NCBI GenBank assembly: GCA_963969495.1
Contig: OZ018329.1
Location: 150,844,502-150,908,501 of the forward strand
From: Ceratothoa steindachneri
Lineage: Eukaryota > Arthropoda > Malacostraca > Isopoda > Cymothoidae
Length of the DNA: 64,000 nucleotides
Direction of reading: 5' to 3'
Positions within the stretch are counted from its first letter, which is position 1, and each line of letters opens with the position of its first letter. The position numbers and the translations under genes are program-made. The notes under the pieces were generated by a model. That model searched no databases. It was given only the letters and a program-made list of their open reading frames with translations, and was not told the DNA's origin. Shown here piece after piece: positions 1 through 11,467 of this stretch.

Positions 1-690
1 ACGCAACTCGTTCAAGGATAATTTAAAAACTTCAACCAAAATAGACTTTTACTGAATATTAATCAAAGCAAACAAAATTACTATATACACATATAATATA
101 AAGATAAAAAAATGGGTTTTACTGCCCAGCTCTCGAAACTCGATTTTAGGTAGATTTTACGGGCGAACAATTTACTATAATATACTTTGACATTAACCAT
201 TCACAAAATAAACTACTTTAAATCAGGGGGACATAAACAACAGGATTATTTACTTACATAAGGTAATGGAGATTACCCCAAAGAATCCACTCGAAATACC
301 TTCGTTTAATCTGGTCCCCGAGACACGTAGTGCGAGTAGTTTGTTGGTTGCTCACAAGATGGCGTTAGTCCGACATAAAGGTGGACGAGTAACGTCACAC
401 TGAAATTCGAATGAGCGAATGACGGTTCAAAATAAAACGGATGATTCCTTTGGTTGTGGCGGTCGTGGTGACCTTGACATAGTTTTCTTCCGAACGAAGT
501 GAAAATCTTGAGGTTTATTCTATCTAATTTGGGGTTTGTTAAACTCAGATAGCGTAAGATTTGAGTACTCAAGCTGTGTCGAGAGTATTTGTATTTTTGA
601 TCCTTGATGATCTTGGGGCTCGAACTGTGCCGAGACTCCTTGGAACAATCTGGTATTGTCCAAGAAACTGCAAGTCTTTCTTAACCTGCC
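1..690. other. Unassigned AT-rich DNA
   Basis: No protein family, tRNA-like box or repeat could be recognised here. A minus-strand open frame at 306-572 (88 codons) has no recognisable motif and is probably chance. Confidence 0.4.
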
Positions 691-698
691 GAAAAACT

Positions 699-795
699 TT
701 CTACCGGTGACTTTTCTGTTTCTTTTCGAACGCGAAAAAGCCTTCTCTCTACCGGTGACTTCTCTATCTCTTGACGAAAACGAAAAAGCCCCGTT
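699..795. repeat. Two direct repeats of about 49 bp
   Basis: Two adjacent copies each begin with tctaccggtgac, carry a T/C-rich middle, and end with a gaaaaagcc motif. Copies start near 699 and 748. The short open frame through this region (656-841) is explained by the repetition and shows no family. Confidence 0.75.
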
Positions 796-1489
796 TTCTC
801 GTGTCGACCTGCTTTATACCTCAATTAACCCCGCGGGGTAAATGTAGGTGTAGGGGACTCCCAGATGGGCCGCAAATGAAGTCTCCCTTTTTGGTGTCTG
901 TTGTTTGTCTACTCGGCATTTTGAACTTAGGGGAGCACGTAATACGATGTCGACAGTTTGCACTTTTGACTTTGGTATTTATAAATTTTGTCCGTTCTCC
1001 TATGTTATCGGAGAACATCGGAGGGGCAAAGCTAAACCCAGATATCTTTTGTTATTATTACATTAGTTTTCCTCGCCAAGAGGGAGGCTTCGATACATAT
1101 ATGCACTCGCTATTTCACAACAGTTTTTGTTAAACTCTTATATCTCTACAGGGAAAGAAAATGAAGAAATGGAAACAGACGACTTAAACTCGGAAATAAG
1201 GACAGAGGAATACGCACGGAAAGTAAGAGTAACCAGGAGAAAAGTACCCCCCCCCTCCCTCCTAATCAAAAAAGAATCTTTCTCCTAGAGAGGAAACACC
1301 AGCTCCCTCTACTTCAACCATCCGAAAAGAAAGGCAGAATATAAGCGAGAGCAAAGGTACGAGAGACTGAATACCCGATATAACCAGCTTCCCAAGGCTA
1401 CCAAGAACAGGAAAACGCTAAAACCAACATCATGGATAGAAAGAACTTATAAATTCTCTAGATTAATACAAACGGATGGAAAATGATGA

Positions 1490-3020
1490 AAGCATATACG
1501 GAAATGTTAGAAAAATAGATCCTGATCTAATTCTAAACTCAGGATATTGAGTAGACTTAGAAGAAAAGGAGATGGAAATATAATATCATAGCAACTAACC
1601 CTTTAAAAGAGAGATTTGACGGAATCACAATTGCGATCAGAATTAAGCTCGACTATAAGACAAAACAGGGACTAGTTGAAGCTTAAGGAGCAATAGAAGT
1701 AGAACTATAACTTACCACACTTATAATAACAACCGGATATCAAACGCAAAAAGACACGGCTTACCGAGTACTAATTTCACAAAAATATTAAATAATAGAA
1801 AACCTTTAATTTTATATGTTAATTAAACGCACACAGCACAAAAAACGGGTACACAAATATAAACAGCAGGTAAGCATCTACAGACGATGTTAAATCAGGT
1901 TAAAAAATTCCAAACGTATATGAATAATAACGTTGCATCAAAACCCGATATCTGGCTGTTGAATTTTAACCTTCCCTTTAACTACTAACTAGAACCCATG
2001 GATATCCCAGTTAGCGACCAAACATCCTCCCTGTTAACGATTAACTATCTCTTCATACATAAGCCATCAAAAGAATGGAAGTCCTACTACCTGACAAACT
2101 GGACGAAATATTAATAGTTCTTAAGAGAATACATATGCACCAAAAGAAAACACACAGAAGTAAAGCTTAAATAGATTGACGAAGCTTTACACATAATTAG
2201 AGAAGCGTTGATAAAGACATATAATGAAGTGATTCCTAAAAGAGCTCATAAAAACATCCAGATCTTCAGATGACACAGGAAGTCATCAAAGAGAAAGATT
2301 TAAGTCGTAATCCCGGCTTACCCAAGGTGTTTGCCTCAACCCTATAATTACGCTGTATATACCGTTGTATATACACTCTTCTGCTACAAAAGAGTGTATG
2401 AACATACACTTCACGGACGATATAACGCAAGTAATTCTGACTCAATACAGTAACGGTCAAATGCAAGCAAGGACGACCGGAGGAGAAATAAGAAGCAAAC
2501 AATATGAAAAAAATGTAAAATAAGCACAAACAGAGAAAAATTCAAAATAGAAACAGTCTACAAGAAAAAGCTAGTTAATATATGTAATTAATGAATATTA
2601 TAAATACAGTACAGATTGCAAGGCGCACGGGACAGCCATAACGGAATCTGGTTACTCGAAAAAACGTAAGCGAAATATTTGATTAAAACTACTATACAAC
2701 CAAAGATCGCTTAATTTGGAAAACAGGAAGAAAATCTAACACGAAATTATTCAACTTAGATTAATCTAACAAACATTTTAATGTGTACCCGGTCTAAAAG
2801 CAACCCCTGAAACCACCTAGTAATCAGAACAAAGTGATGTATCTCATAGAAAATACGAGAATAATTGAAAGACAGAAACTGAGAAACCCATACAAAGAAG
2901 CCGGCATCGAGCCCCTAAATAAGATAATTAAGAAAAGAGTGAGTAGTTAATGAAAAAAAAAACAAATGAGGAGATTAGCGAGGAATTAGCCAATCAAATA
3001 GCACAGAAAATACGGTGGAG
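1490..3020 (+). pseudogene. Jockey-like non-LTR pol remnant (endonuclease and RT), copy 1
   Basis: Reading across frames, 1560-1760 resembles the apurinic-type endonuclease of Jockey/I-like elements (a DGITIAIR stretch, then an acidic valine-rich strand and TTGYQT, matching TGYQP in the copy at 47.2 kb). Around 2290-2460 it resembles the RT core, with a degenerate QGV..NPI stretch and FTDDITQVI in the position of the catalytic FADD box. Residues after this (to about 3010) parallel the RT C-terminal region of the other two copies. Many stops and frameshifts are present and the RT N-terminal half appears missing. Catalytic FADD has become FTDD. It is a dead copy; clade assignment within Jockey/I/R1 is uncertain. 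Confidence 0.6.
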
Positions 3021-3139
3021 ACCTTACCGCAATATTCTCAAGTACTATCCCAGCAATGGAAAAATAAGTGGAAGAATAAATTATTACCTAGCAAAGATTT
3101 AACGACCATCGGGAACGAGAAAAAAAAATCCTGAGAGTG

Positions 3140-4110
3140 AATCACGATGATGGCAAAATTCCACGATATGACTACACGCCTGGAGCACGTGCTCCAGGCG
3201 ATACCTGAAGGCCACGCACACGTTACGGACAAAGTCCTTCCTCATGCCTGCCCATACGCGTTCGTTGACGATGCTTTGATGGATCGTGCAGGCCTTGCCC
3301 TCGACATGCGCCCACAGAGTGTAGTGGAGGGGATTGAGATCGAGTGACTGAGGCGGGCAAAATTCCCTCTACCACAATTTCATGTTCGACCCCAACCCCT
3401 CTTGCGCGGTCTTGGCTGTTTGGGCTGGGGCACCGTTGTGCTGAAATACGTAGTCCGATTAAGATGTCCCTTAATCGGCAGCGGTGAGCCTGTAACTGGC
3501 CTCGAACCACGCCGGTGACATCTTCTCCCTATTCAAAGCCACGACTTCGAGCATCATCATGGAGGCCTAGTGCTTGGTCTTGGACACGTAGTGGACCTCT
3601 GAGACGTCCTAACCGAAGCTTACCATGCGATAATTCTATTTGTTAATGACCGGATTGACCATGAAGATTTTTTCATCTTAGAAAAATGGGAATTTGATTG
3701 TCATGAGTCTTTAAGTCGATGAGAAGGCGACGACAGCTCTTCCAACGTTATTCTCCCTTACGGTCGGTGACCAGTGACCTCTCCCTGCACTTCAAACCCT
3801 TGCCTCTATCCTAGTTGACGGCCCTAGATACTGTGTCCACCGAGATGGTCTTCTTCGCAAGCGCAGTCATTTTGAGTTTCAAAACATTTTCGAAGACCTT
3901 TTTCACAGCCAAACGGTTGACAACTTGAAGTCTGCCTGAATGAAGTCTATCTTGAGGTCTTCCCCGTTCTTGAGCCTCTCCGCGACTCTGTGAACTGTCA
4001 TCCGGCTGACGTTAAGTCGCTTGGCGATGTGGGACATGTTGTCTGCATGCAGGAGAGCAGAGATCTCGATTCTTTTCACTTCCTGTTCAACACATCTACA
4101 CAAAATAAAA
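3140..4110 (-). pseudogene. maT/DD37D-type mariner transposase pseudogene
   Basis: Minus-strand frames give the N-terminal helix-turn-helix (MSHIAKRLNVSRMTVHRVAE, about 4065-3990) and C-terminal catalytic parts of a Tc1/mariner-superfamily transposase. The segment near 3440-3400 reads VFQHNGAPAQTAKTAQ, where functional relatives have a catalytic aspartate at the N. The segment near 3350-3300 reads LDLNPLHYTLWAH, where relatives have LDY; the third aspartate is replaced by H. A C-terminal FRYRLEHVLQA follows at about 3170-3200. Frameshifts separate the blocks. The spacing and the LNPL-YxLW signature fit the DD37D (maT-like) lineage common in arthropods. TIRs were not identified. The copy cannot be catalytically active. 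Confidence 0.7.
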
Positions 4111-4229
4111 AAAAACGTTTTAATGACACATGCTTTAAAAGCCTCTTGAAAGATAAAAAATCCCAAGTGTAAGATAACTTTTGAAAAAAAGCCGGTATGC
4201 TTCAACTACTATAAGATGGAAATCCACAT

Positions 4230-5010
4230 CACAAAACAATCACCATAAAAAGATTCAAGATGTTCCGACTGCGGCCCAAGTGCCGTGCTTGCATTTAAGA
4301 AAGTACAGCGATATCCACAAGAAAAGCCCAAATTGTGGAGGTTTCTTTAGAATGATGACATCGGCATGCCCAAACGAACCAAAATCACATTAAGAAAAGA
4401 TAAAGAAAAAAAGAGGAACAAGAAAAGAGAAGAAATGTAATCAGTGCAAGTGTGGCAAAAGCTATCGCCAACGAGATAAAAGCGAAGACAGACCTCGCTG
4501 TGCAGAGTAGAGCTTCAATGGAAGTTGACCTGTATTTTATATGGAAACGTCATGAGCATTGGAAAACCATAGAATATTTGCGATGATACTAAACGATATA
4601 TTGAAAAAAAAAGACGGGATTTCCTTCTGAAATTATAAACATAAGTGTCGCCAAAATATCAGGACAAAACAACCTCGGAATAGAAACAAACTGCTAACTC
4701 ACAAGAAAAAGAGAACAACGATCTTACCTCGGAGGAAAGCACAAGTAATGCAGGGAACAAAACAAACAAGAATACAAGAGAATTGAAGCATAAGAACTTT
4801 ACCTCAAATCATATGTCAGTAAAGAATGCCCTCTACGCATAGGGAAAAACCCAAGTTGACATCATCATGGCCTTAAAGAAAGGCACGTGAAAATGGATCT
4901 ATAAAGATAACACTGATGAAAAGAACGAACGCGAGATAGAGAAGATGCTCCTTTAGGGTAAAATCGAATATATCCTGGAGTCTGCATCAACCTCAACTGT
5001 GACACGTCGG
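4230..5010 (+). pseudogene. Jockey-like gag (ORF1) remnant
   Basis: Short frames around 4258-4400 contain cysteine-rich segments (PKCRAC, then SPNCGG and TSACPNEPK) that resemble the run of zinc knuckles at the end of the gag-like ORF1 of Jockey/I-type retrotransposons. A lysine-rich tract follows, as it does after the knuckles at 45.5 kb. From 4440 to 5010 the translation is charged and repeatedly interrupted by stops, like a decayed ORF1 tail. It precedes the RT fragment at 5.6 kb in the same orientation and may be part of the same element, with unrelated DNA between. Confidence 0.45.
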
Positions 5011-5084
5011 ATACACTGATGATGCAAGTTTGAACGTGCATAAGACATATGGGTGTTATGTGTGATGGTAGGTTGTATTGTTAT

Positions 5085-5330
5085 TCTTAGGTAAGTGAGG
5101 TTGGTAACGTTAGGTTGTGGCGGCTTCTATATTGTACGCCACCAGTTATCGAGGTTGCTCTCTAAGGGAAATGCAGTTGCGAGGTTCTCCACGGCCTCAG
5201 CGGTCAACCATCCAAGCGCTAATCCGACCCGCTGTTTGTTAATAGTGACAATCTCGTTACATCCCCTTCCCCCCGGCAACCTAGCGCCAACCTGAGGTTG
5301 ACTTTAATTGTTCGAGGGAAGATAATACTC
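5085..5330 (-). repeat. Possible 5S-rRNA-derived short repeat
   Basis: Read on the minus strand, 5254-5195 includes attaacaaacagcgggtcgg followed by attagcgcttggatggttgacc, which resembles the middle and 3' part of animal 5S rRNA (the GTTAGTACTTGGATGGGTGACC region containing internal promoter elements). Flanks do not resemble 5S. It could be a SINE3-type (5S-headed) retroposon or a decayed 5S pseudogene. It lies between two Jockey-like blocks. Confidence 0.35.
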
Positions 5331-5609
5331 TCCCTCGGCTTGAGGTTAAATAGGCTGGTTAAGAGGATCGATAGGGATTACCAGTAAGAAAGGAAATCCC
5401 AAACGGCGGAATTTCGGACTCTTTATTCAGGGCGCAGAACTCGAGTTGCTTCAGCGTAAGATAAATTCGAAAACGGGCTTGTCGTGTATTCGAGCGAGCC
5501 TATCCCTCGTTTTGGGTTGGTATCTTAACTGACTTCGACTCCGACTGCGATTGACTGTGTCTGTAATTGTGAAAGTGGCGTGACTCTAATTGACTAAATT
5601 ACTGCACGG

Positions 5610-7130
5610 ATGACCAACAATCTAGAGAGAATTATCTGCCACTATCTTCCAGATAGAAGAAAATTTGTTGTTGTCGACGAATTTAAAAGACCCGAGTTCG
5701 AATTGAAAGCTGGATTCCTCTATGGGGCTGGGAGCTGCCTCAGCCCCCGCTGTATTCCATTTATATCACGGATTGTCACGACCTAGAATGCCTGAATGCC
5801 TAAATATCCAATTCGATGACGACAGCAGTCAACTAGTCGTCGATCAATACAAAAATGAGGAATTTCAGGCACGGAAGGCAGCCATTGAGATCGATAGCAT
5901 TAACCAATTCAAAAGGGAGTGGAAAATAAGAACAAATATTAAAGTTCACCATAGTCCTGATCTCAAGATTAAAGATAGCGGAAATTGAAGTAGAAGAACA
6001 ACTATCCCGTTACCATCATGAAGGCAAGGTACTCGGGTTAAAGATAACTTTGTCAGGCTACATAAAACAGGTAGCTGAGAGAATATTGTAAGTCAGACGA
6101 GTGATAACCCTCCTAATCCTTAAGAGGCTTAATGAAAAAAACAACATAAGAAAGATTTATTTCGTACTAGGAAAGAGGGGCGCTCATCTACCCTCGAATC
6201 TCCTGAACACCATATCAAACATAAAGAAACGGGTACTCCAAAGAATGAAAAATAAACCTCTATACCTTATAACCAAAAGAAGAAGGTGAGAGAGAAAATA
6301 CAAAGACCCCTATATCAAGTAGCCAAACTCGAACCGTTTAACATTGCTATAAGAAAAATATTTGGAGGTAAATCAAATCACTTCTTCTAATTATGCAGAA
6401 AACATTAACACCAGAGTAAACATTCCTTCCAACTCCAGATCTCCAGTGGGAAAAAGTCAACAGGCAATAGTGGGAACAGCATTCTACACTTTAAACAAAT
6501 AAGACAAGATCAAAGAAGTGATAGGCTACCAAGGAGCCACAAGCAATGATAAAAGTACCCACAAAAAATCCCCAAACCGATTAGGACTAACTACCCCAAG
6601 AAAGTTAACACTAACTTGATTACCCGATCAAGACTCATTGAAGCGAATATTCAACTAAAAGCAAAACAAAAGTGCAACCAAATAACTCAGCATAGGAGAC
6701 TAATTGGAAGTATTTAAAAACAATGACAAAAGTGGAATGTGGCAAACCTTAAAGTAGATTCATAGGGGGTGAACAAAGGAAGAAAAAAAAAGGTGAAATT
6801 AGCGAACAAAGTCGAATTAATAAAGCCTTCATCTTGCATTAAACACAAAATAAACCCTGGAAACTACATATTCAATACAAACACATAAAATAGTAGAACA
6901 TACACCACACGATGCAGCTAAACAATAGCTCAACACAGAAATTCACGCAACGGCATAGATGCTATAGTAAACACACGAATGAAATAAAGACTAAATTATG
7001 ATAGAGATTAGTCGGATCACCTGGCAATTACTATAAAGGAGTTGCGATTACATACATATCAGTAGAGCATAAAGGAGAAAAGGAATGGAAATGCATAAAA
7101 ACAGGTCGTTGTTCGGATTCCACGCTAGTC
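5610..7130 (+). pseudogene. Jockey-like RT and C-terminal pol remnant, copy 2
   Basis: Translation near 5610-5710 (RIICHYLPDRRKF, then EFELKAGF) matches the strand before RT motif B in the 48.7 kb copy (LCNYLTDRMAF, EFEL). At 5722-5990 an 88-codon frame contains FDDDSSQLV where FADD is expected, followed by the typical REWKIRTNI helix. From about 6000-6300 come GKVLGLKITLSGYIKQVAERI and KRVLQRMKNKPLYLIT, the post-RT thumb region shared with the third copy. Beyond 6300 only fragments remain. FADD to FDDD and many stops indicate inactivity. Confidence 0.65.
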
Positions 7131-7134
7131 AATA

Positions 7135-7499
7135 GTTCTAAAGACAATGGAACTATTCCATTTTATCTTTTTATCCCCAGCTAAAAAAAGAAGGTCACCT
7201 GAGCTCAACTTCTTCTCTCCTACTATACTTTCTTTTTTGTCTTCTTGGTTCGCTTATTGGCCCCCGCCATTCCTTCTCTTTCCGGCCCACTAAACATAGT
7301 AGGACATTAGGGAGGAGTGCAGTAAGGGACCACGAGAGGTCGAGCTGATGTCTACTCTCCTCCTGCTTCACTAGGGACGGGAAGGGAGAACCTGCGGCCG
7401 ATTCGTCTATATCTTCCTTCCACACATACGTTCTCTCCGCGGAAGATGAAAGGGTAAAATAGGCAAGGATCTCAAAACGCAGCCGAAGGGCCTCCCGTC
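7135..7499. other. Unassigned spacer
   Basis: No repeat or protein family was recognised. A 76-codon minus-strand frame at 7195-7425 has no motif. Confidence 0.35.
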
Positions 7500-8390
7500 A
7501 TGAGCTCCTCTATCGGTATGTCAAGTTTGGCCCGTGGCTGCTTCTCCTGCATTCTTGAGGTAGAGAACCAGTTTAGGGGCAAAGAGGGTGCTGATCTGAG
7601 CGATATACGTGACGCCACGGTTTTGGTGAGCCGGGCGGATGTGGAGATTATTTTATGCTGGGTTCATGGACATGTACTGGGCGACGATACCAGCGTTTAG
7701 CTCTTCCTCACACCGATTACATGGCAATAATGCGGGGTGCCCCCCCCCCGGGCGGCTTGGTAAAGAAGATAGGAGACGGTAGAGGGGAATTTAAAGTTGA
7801 GTACTATTGCGTCGCGACTGCTCCCATAGACACCCCCCCCCCCAATGTCGTAACGGCTTCTGATCGCTTTCTGTCGTCTCAAATTAGACACACTCGTGGG
7901 ACGCGCCGCCATTTGATGGATCACTCGCCTGCGCCTTATTGCGACGAGAGCGTTGTCCCCCAGACTGTTCGGCACATTCTTGTTGAATGTCCCATTCTGG
8001 GTGATCTTCGCGCACGTTACCTGTCCTGGTACCGGGACAAACGGGGTTACTACCGCTTGTCCCTTGTACTCGGGACTGGTTCGTACACACATGCTTTGGG
8101 CTATATGACTTTTTGGAGGAGGCTAGCCTCCTCCCCTTTATTAAACACTGTTTTTTTGTAGGTCGATTGTTCCTGCGCCGGGGGGAGTTAGGCCTACCCT
8201 CTACGCCAGCGCAAGCTTCTTTCTTGTTGCCTGTTTGCTTTCTTTTCTTTTTTTGTTGTATTGTTTAGCATTTGTACTTTTATCGTTGTTATTTGCCTAT
8301 TCTTATGTTTTTCTTTAATATAGCCTAGTAGCAGGCTTTTGTGTGAGTATACAGTCGCTAGGTGGGCTCCTAAAATTAAAAAACAATAAC
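7500..8390 (+). pseudogene. 3' end of an RNase H-bearing non-LTR retrotransposon
   Basis: About 7630-7680 encodes EIILCWVHGHV, resembling the C-terminal WVPGHVG motif of retrotransposon RNase H. A 168-codon frame at 7655-8161 continues with SSQIRHTRGTRRHLM, a CDESVVPQTVRHILVECP block and a final aromatic segment. This is the usual post-RNase H tail of I/Jockey-related arthropod elements, where a cysteine-rich motif (CxxCxxxxxTxxHxLxxCP) follows. A T-rich 3' region runs to about 8390 and may be the UTR. Poly-C runs at 7741-7750 and 7830-7842 probably disturb frame. Upstream RT is missing, so this is a 5'-truncated copy. Confidence 0.6.
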
Positions 8391-8462
8391 CCCCCTCGTT
8401 GATGTTCTTAGGATCTTCCTTGCCTCTTTCTTAAAGATCTCGGATTCCCGCTGCGACATACC

Positions 8463-8792
8463 TTGGAGGACTATATTTTTCCCATATTATTTGCTGGGTT
8501 CATTACCATTACGCCATCCTTTGCCTATGCTCAGTATGATGATATTTGTTTTGTGCAAGACCCTGTAGGGCACGCAGATATCAAAGTGGAAGAGCTAGTG
8601 GTTAGCGGCGCTAAGCTGAAACACAGAAAGTAGTTCCTGCGCAAATTATTAGATGGCAGGGGCTTCCCTACTCATGTGGTTCGCCGCTACAAATTCAATG
8701 GAGACCCCTATTTGTGAGCTGACCGCGAATTTCATACTAAGGGAGAGTGCAGTTTTTTCGATGAGGTTGCGGGCGTCTGCTGATAATTCCCA
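8463..8792 (+). pseudogene. Unknown secreted-protein-like pseudogene
   Basis: One frame reads through 8463-8792 with only two internal stops (8631 TAG, 8715 TGA). It begins with a hydrophobic stretch (YIFPILFAGFITITPSFAYA) followed by QYDD, which looks like a signal peptide with an AYA cleavage site. The rest, about 85 residues, is polar with cysteines (CFVQDPVGHADIKVEELV, KLKHRK, FPTHVVRRYKF, GECSFFDE) and has the composition of a real protein. There is no upstream ATG in frame after the stop at 8406. I do not recognise the family. It could be a decayed host gene, an exon, or part of an invading element. Confidence 0.4.
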
Positions 8793-8847
8793 CTAGCAAT
8801 AGTGGAAATAAAATCTACCCGGAATTTTAGTAAGTGGTAGTGTCCTT

Positions 8848-9145
8848 TGCAAGGTGGTATATGATCAACAATGAAGCCTCACAAATTAGTGTCATATAAA
8901 TCCTATGAAGTCTTGAGATTGACACGCAAATAATTATGAACATACAAATAATCTAAAAATTATATAGCAGTTTCCATAAATATGAATAACTCTTTGTGTA
9001 AATAATATATAACATCTCTGTAAAATATGAAGGTATAACTTTCTTCGATGCAAATAATAAGACAAAAGTGCATTGCAAGGCGGAATAGATTAACAATGAA
9101 GCCTCACAAATGAGTATCATATGAATCCTATAAAGGTTTGTAACA
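8848..9145. repeat. Two direct repeats of about 70 bp, 224 bp apart
   Basis: The segments at about 8848-8915 and 9072-9140 share gcaaggyggwat, then aacaatgaagcctcacaaa and a catatraatcctat motif, with about 85 percent identity by eye. The sequence between and after is AT-rich and unassigned. Confidence 0.65.
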
Positions 9146-9689
9146 GGCATATAAATCGAACATTGAATTAATGTAAGACAAAGCAAATACTTGTAAATAA
9201 TGTAAAATTACAATTCAATAATCTATGTATCAATGCAAAGCAGAATATTTTGTAATAAGGCAAGTAAAATCGTTGTGCTCCCATGCGAACGGACAAACAT
9301 ACACACATTAGGAAAAAGATGCAAACTAAAGGTTTGGCCACAGAGATAACAAAGATGGTAGAAACAGCTGTGTACACATAAAACGGAATCTGATCTGACC
9401 CGCCAGAGTTCACATGAACCCGTGAAAATACAAAATCAATCTTGCTTTAAATGTTGGTTGATAAAGCACGGTTAGGTTCCCAAGGTCAGATACTATCTTG
9501 ATGCACAAACACTCTTTGGCCAAACATTCCCCTCCTAGCAGTCTTAGTAGAGAACACACACACATACCTTTGGATCCGATAAGCTCCACCCCGCGTTCAC
9601 ATTAGAGAAGCGAAGCCACGCTCCCTTAATAGGCGTTAGTATAAACAAGCGGGGAGAAACATACAAGTTTCATTTATTATTATTATTAT
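9146..9689. other. Unassigned AT-rich DNA with a short ATT microsatellite
   Basis: No family is recognised. A short (ATT)n run lies at about 9671-9692. Confidence 0.4.
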
Positions 9690-10010
9690 TATCACCAGTC
9701 ACTACCTCGTCCTTAATCCGTCTGTCCATAGTCTCAACAATCTGACTCAGGAGGAGACTTACAAGAAACACTGAATATTAACACTAATAATCAGCCAAAG
9801 ACAGGAGAACAAAAAAGAACCACGGAAAACTCAACAATTTCACTTGCCCGAACTGAGGTAGCCTAAGCCATGATTAAAGCCTATAAACCGCCATTTCTTC
9901 TGCCAAGTAACAACCAGGTTACCATTCGAATCCAGCCTACTGGCGAATTTCCCATCAAAAGAAAGATAAAGAGGCCGCCTTAGCCCGTCAACCTATAAAG
10001 TCAAGCGTTT
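9690..10010 (+). repeat. Dispersed repeat family G, copy 1
   Basis: This segment (cctcgtccttaatccgtct, then caatctgac, gagacttacaa, cgaactgaggtagcc, aaaccgccat) recurs at 50785-51020 in the same order and orientation, and partly at 13015-13190 in reverse complement. No coding capacity or terminal repeats were recognised. Confidence 0.65.
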
Positions 10011-10390
10011 AAATAAAAAAAAATCCAATGCAATGGGTGAAATGAAGCGAGATTAAAGGAGTTCTCAAAACTGCCATAGCTCTAAACAGGAGATAACAGA
10101 CTTATGACGAAAATTTGTCCCGTCCGTCTATAATTTATTCGATAAAATAGAAGTGAACGCTTGAAGCGATAACTGATAGGTTTTACATGAGGCCATAAGA
10201 GAGGAGACTAGAATATTATAATCATAATTGAACTCTTAGCCGAACTTTAGACCAGGTGTAAGCGGAGCTCGACCAAAAAGGCTCTTGTAGTTTGAGATAA
10301 AGTGTCGTAATGCTTCGAAAAATTAATTCTTCTTCAAACTAAATCTGAAAAATCCTGGTCAGATAATCAATTGTTAAAATTAAGGGTAGC
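10011..10390. other. Unassigned
   Basis: Nothing recognised; it ends at the TA target duplication of the following mariner element. Confidence 0.4.
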
Positions 10391-10392
10391 TA

Positions 10393-11319
10393 TGAGGGGC
10401 GTTCAATAAGTTTTGCAATTCGGATATAAGGAAACGAGATATGAGGAAAAGTGTTTTATTATTTTTCAATATAACTACCCTCGACTTCAATGCACTTGCG
10501 CCACTTGTCCCTGAGGCTTCGAATTCCCGACAATCAGAAATCTCCCGACTGCTGTTCAATCCACTCCTGGACGGCGAGCTGGACATCTTCATGGCCCCCA
10601 AACTGGCGTTCACGCAGTGCAGCCTTGAGCTGGCGGAATAAAAAGTAGTTGCTAGGGGCCAGATCTGGACTGTAGGGGGCGATAGTTGAGCTCCTCGAAT
10701 CCGCACTCGCGCAGGGCAGCTTGTGAAACTCTGGCCTTGTGGACTTTGACGACGTTAAAGTCGATCATGGGGCGTGAGGTTTCTAGGGACCCAACGGGCA
10801 GAGACCTTGGTCATGGCCAAATTGTCGTGGATGATGTTGTTAACACTTCCATGTGATATTCCGAGTTCTCGCTCGATTTCTTCGACCTTCACGCGTCGAT
10901 TTTCGAGGATCATCCTCTCCATACGGGCCACATTGTCCTCGTTGGTCACGTCTGACGGGCGTCCTGGACGGGGGTCATCTTCAAGGGACTCACGACCATG
11001 GCGGAACTCCCTATTTCAGCGAGCTTTTGTTGCATAGGAAGGGGCGGTGTACACTGCAACCATGCGTTCATGGATCTCTTTTGCATTCTTGCCTTCCTTG
11101 GTCAAAGATTTGATCACTGCGCGGTGCTCAACCTTCTCCATTGTTGAAAAATTTGTGACTGGCGATCTGCGATCAGCTACTGCTTCTTAAATAGACGAGG
11201 CAGGAGCGTGCGGCTGCAGGTCCTGACTTGTCATAACTTGTCCCAACACCCCCACAAACATCCATTCCCCTTCCTCTGTTGTGCCCTACCGATTCGCAAA
11301 ACTTATTGACCGCCCCTCG
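10393..11319 (-). mobile_element. Internally deleted mariner element, copy B
   Basis: A 927 bp unit bounded by TIRs (left tgaggggcgttcaataag; right end complements as cgaggggcggtcaataag) and flanked by TA dinucleotides at 10391-10392 and 11320-11321, the mariner target duplication. It carries both ends of a mariner transposase on the minus strand but lacks about 350 bp from the centre. The same deletion join occurs in the copy at 31.6 kb. Confidence 0.9.
10459..11141 (-). pseudogene. Mariner (DD34D) transposase, internally deleted
   Basis: The reading starts at an intact ATG (11141-11139, MEKVEH) and shows the N-terminal helix-turn-helix pair (VEEIERELGISHGSVNNIIH, about 10900-10840) and linker RNLTPHDR. 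It then jumps to the C-terminal catalytic part, with PPYSPDMAPSDYFLF as the D34D third-aspartate motif near 10650, ending in a stop at 10459. Full mariner transposases are about 345 residues; here about 223 remain, and the first catalytic aspartate region is absent. At the join (about 10750-10770) the frame changes. The protein would have no catalytic activity, though the ends could be mobilised in trans. Confidence 0.85.
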
Positions 11320-11467
11320 TAATATGCACCAAAGCATCCGCGAAAACGAAAGAAGATCTTTCTGTGTGCTGTCTAATCTAAAGTGCAGTACAGTGAGAAG
11401 AAATTTCATCCATAGTTTCGGTATGACATCTAAAGGATTGTTCATCGTTATCACGAGATAATAGTAT

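Noticed and set aside
2372..2398. Short hairpin tacactctt...aagagtgta
   Set aside because: It is only 9 bp, lies within RT-derived sequence, and no related copies were seen.
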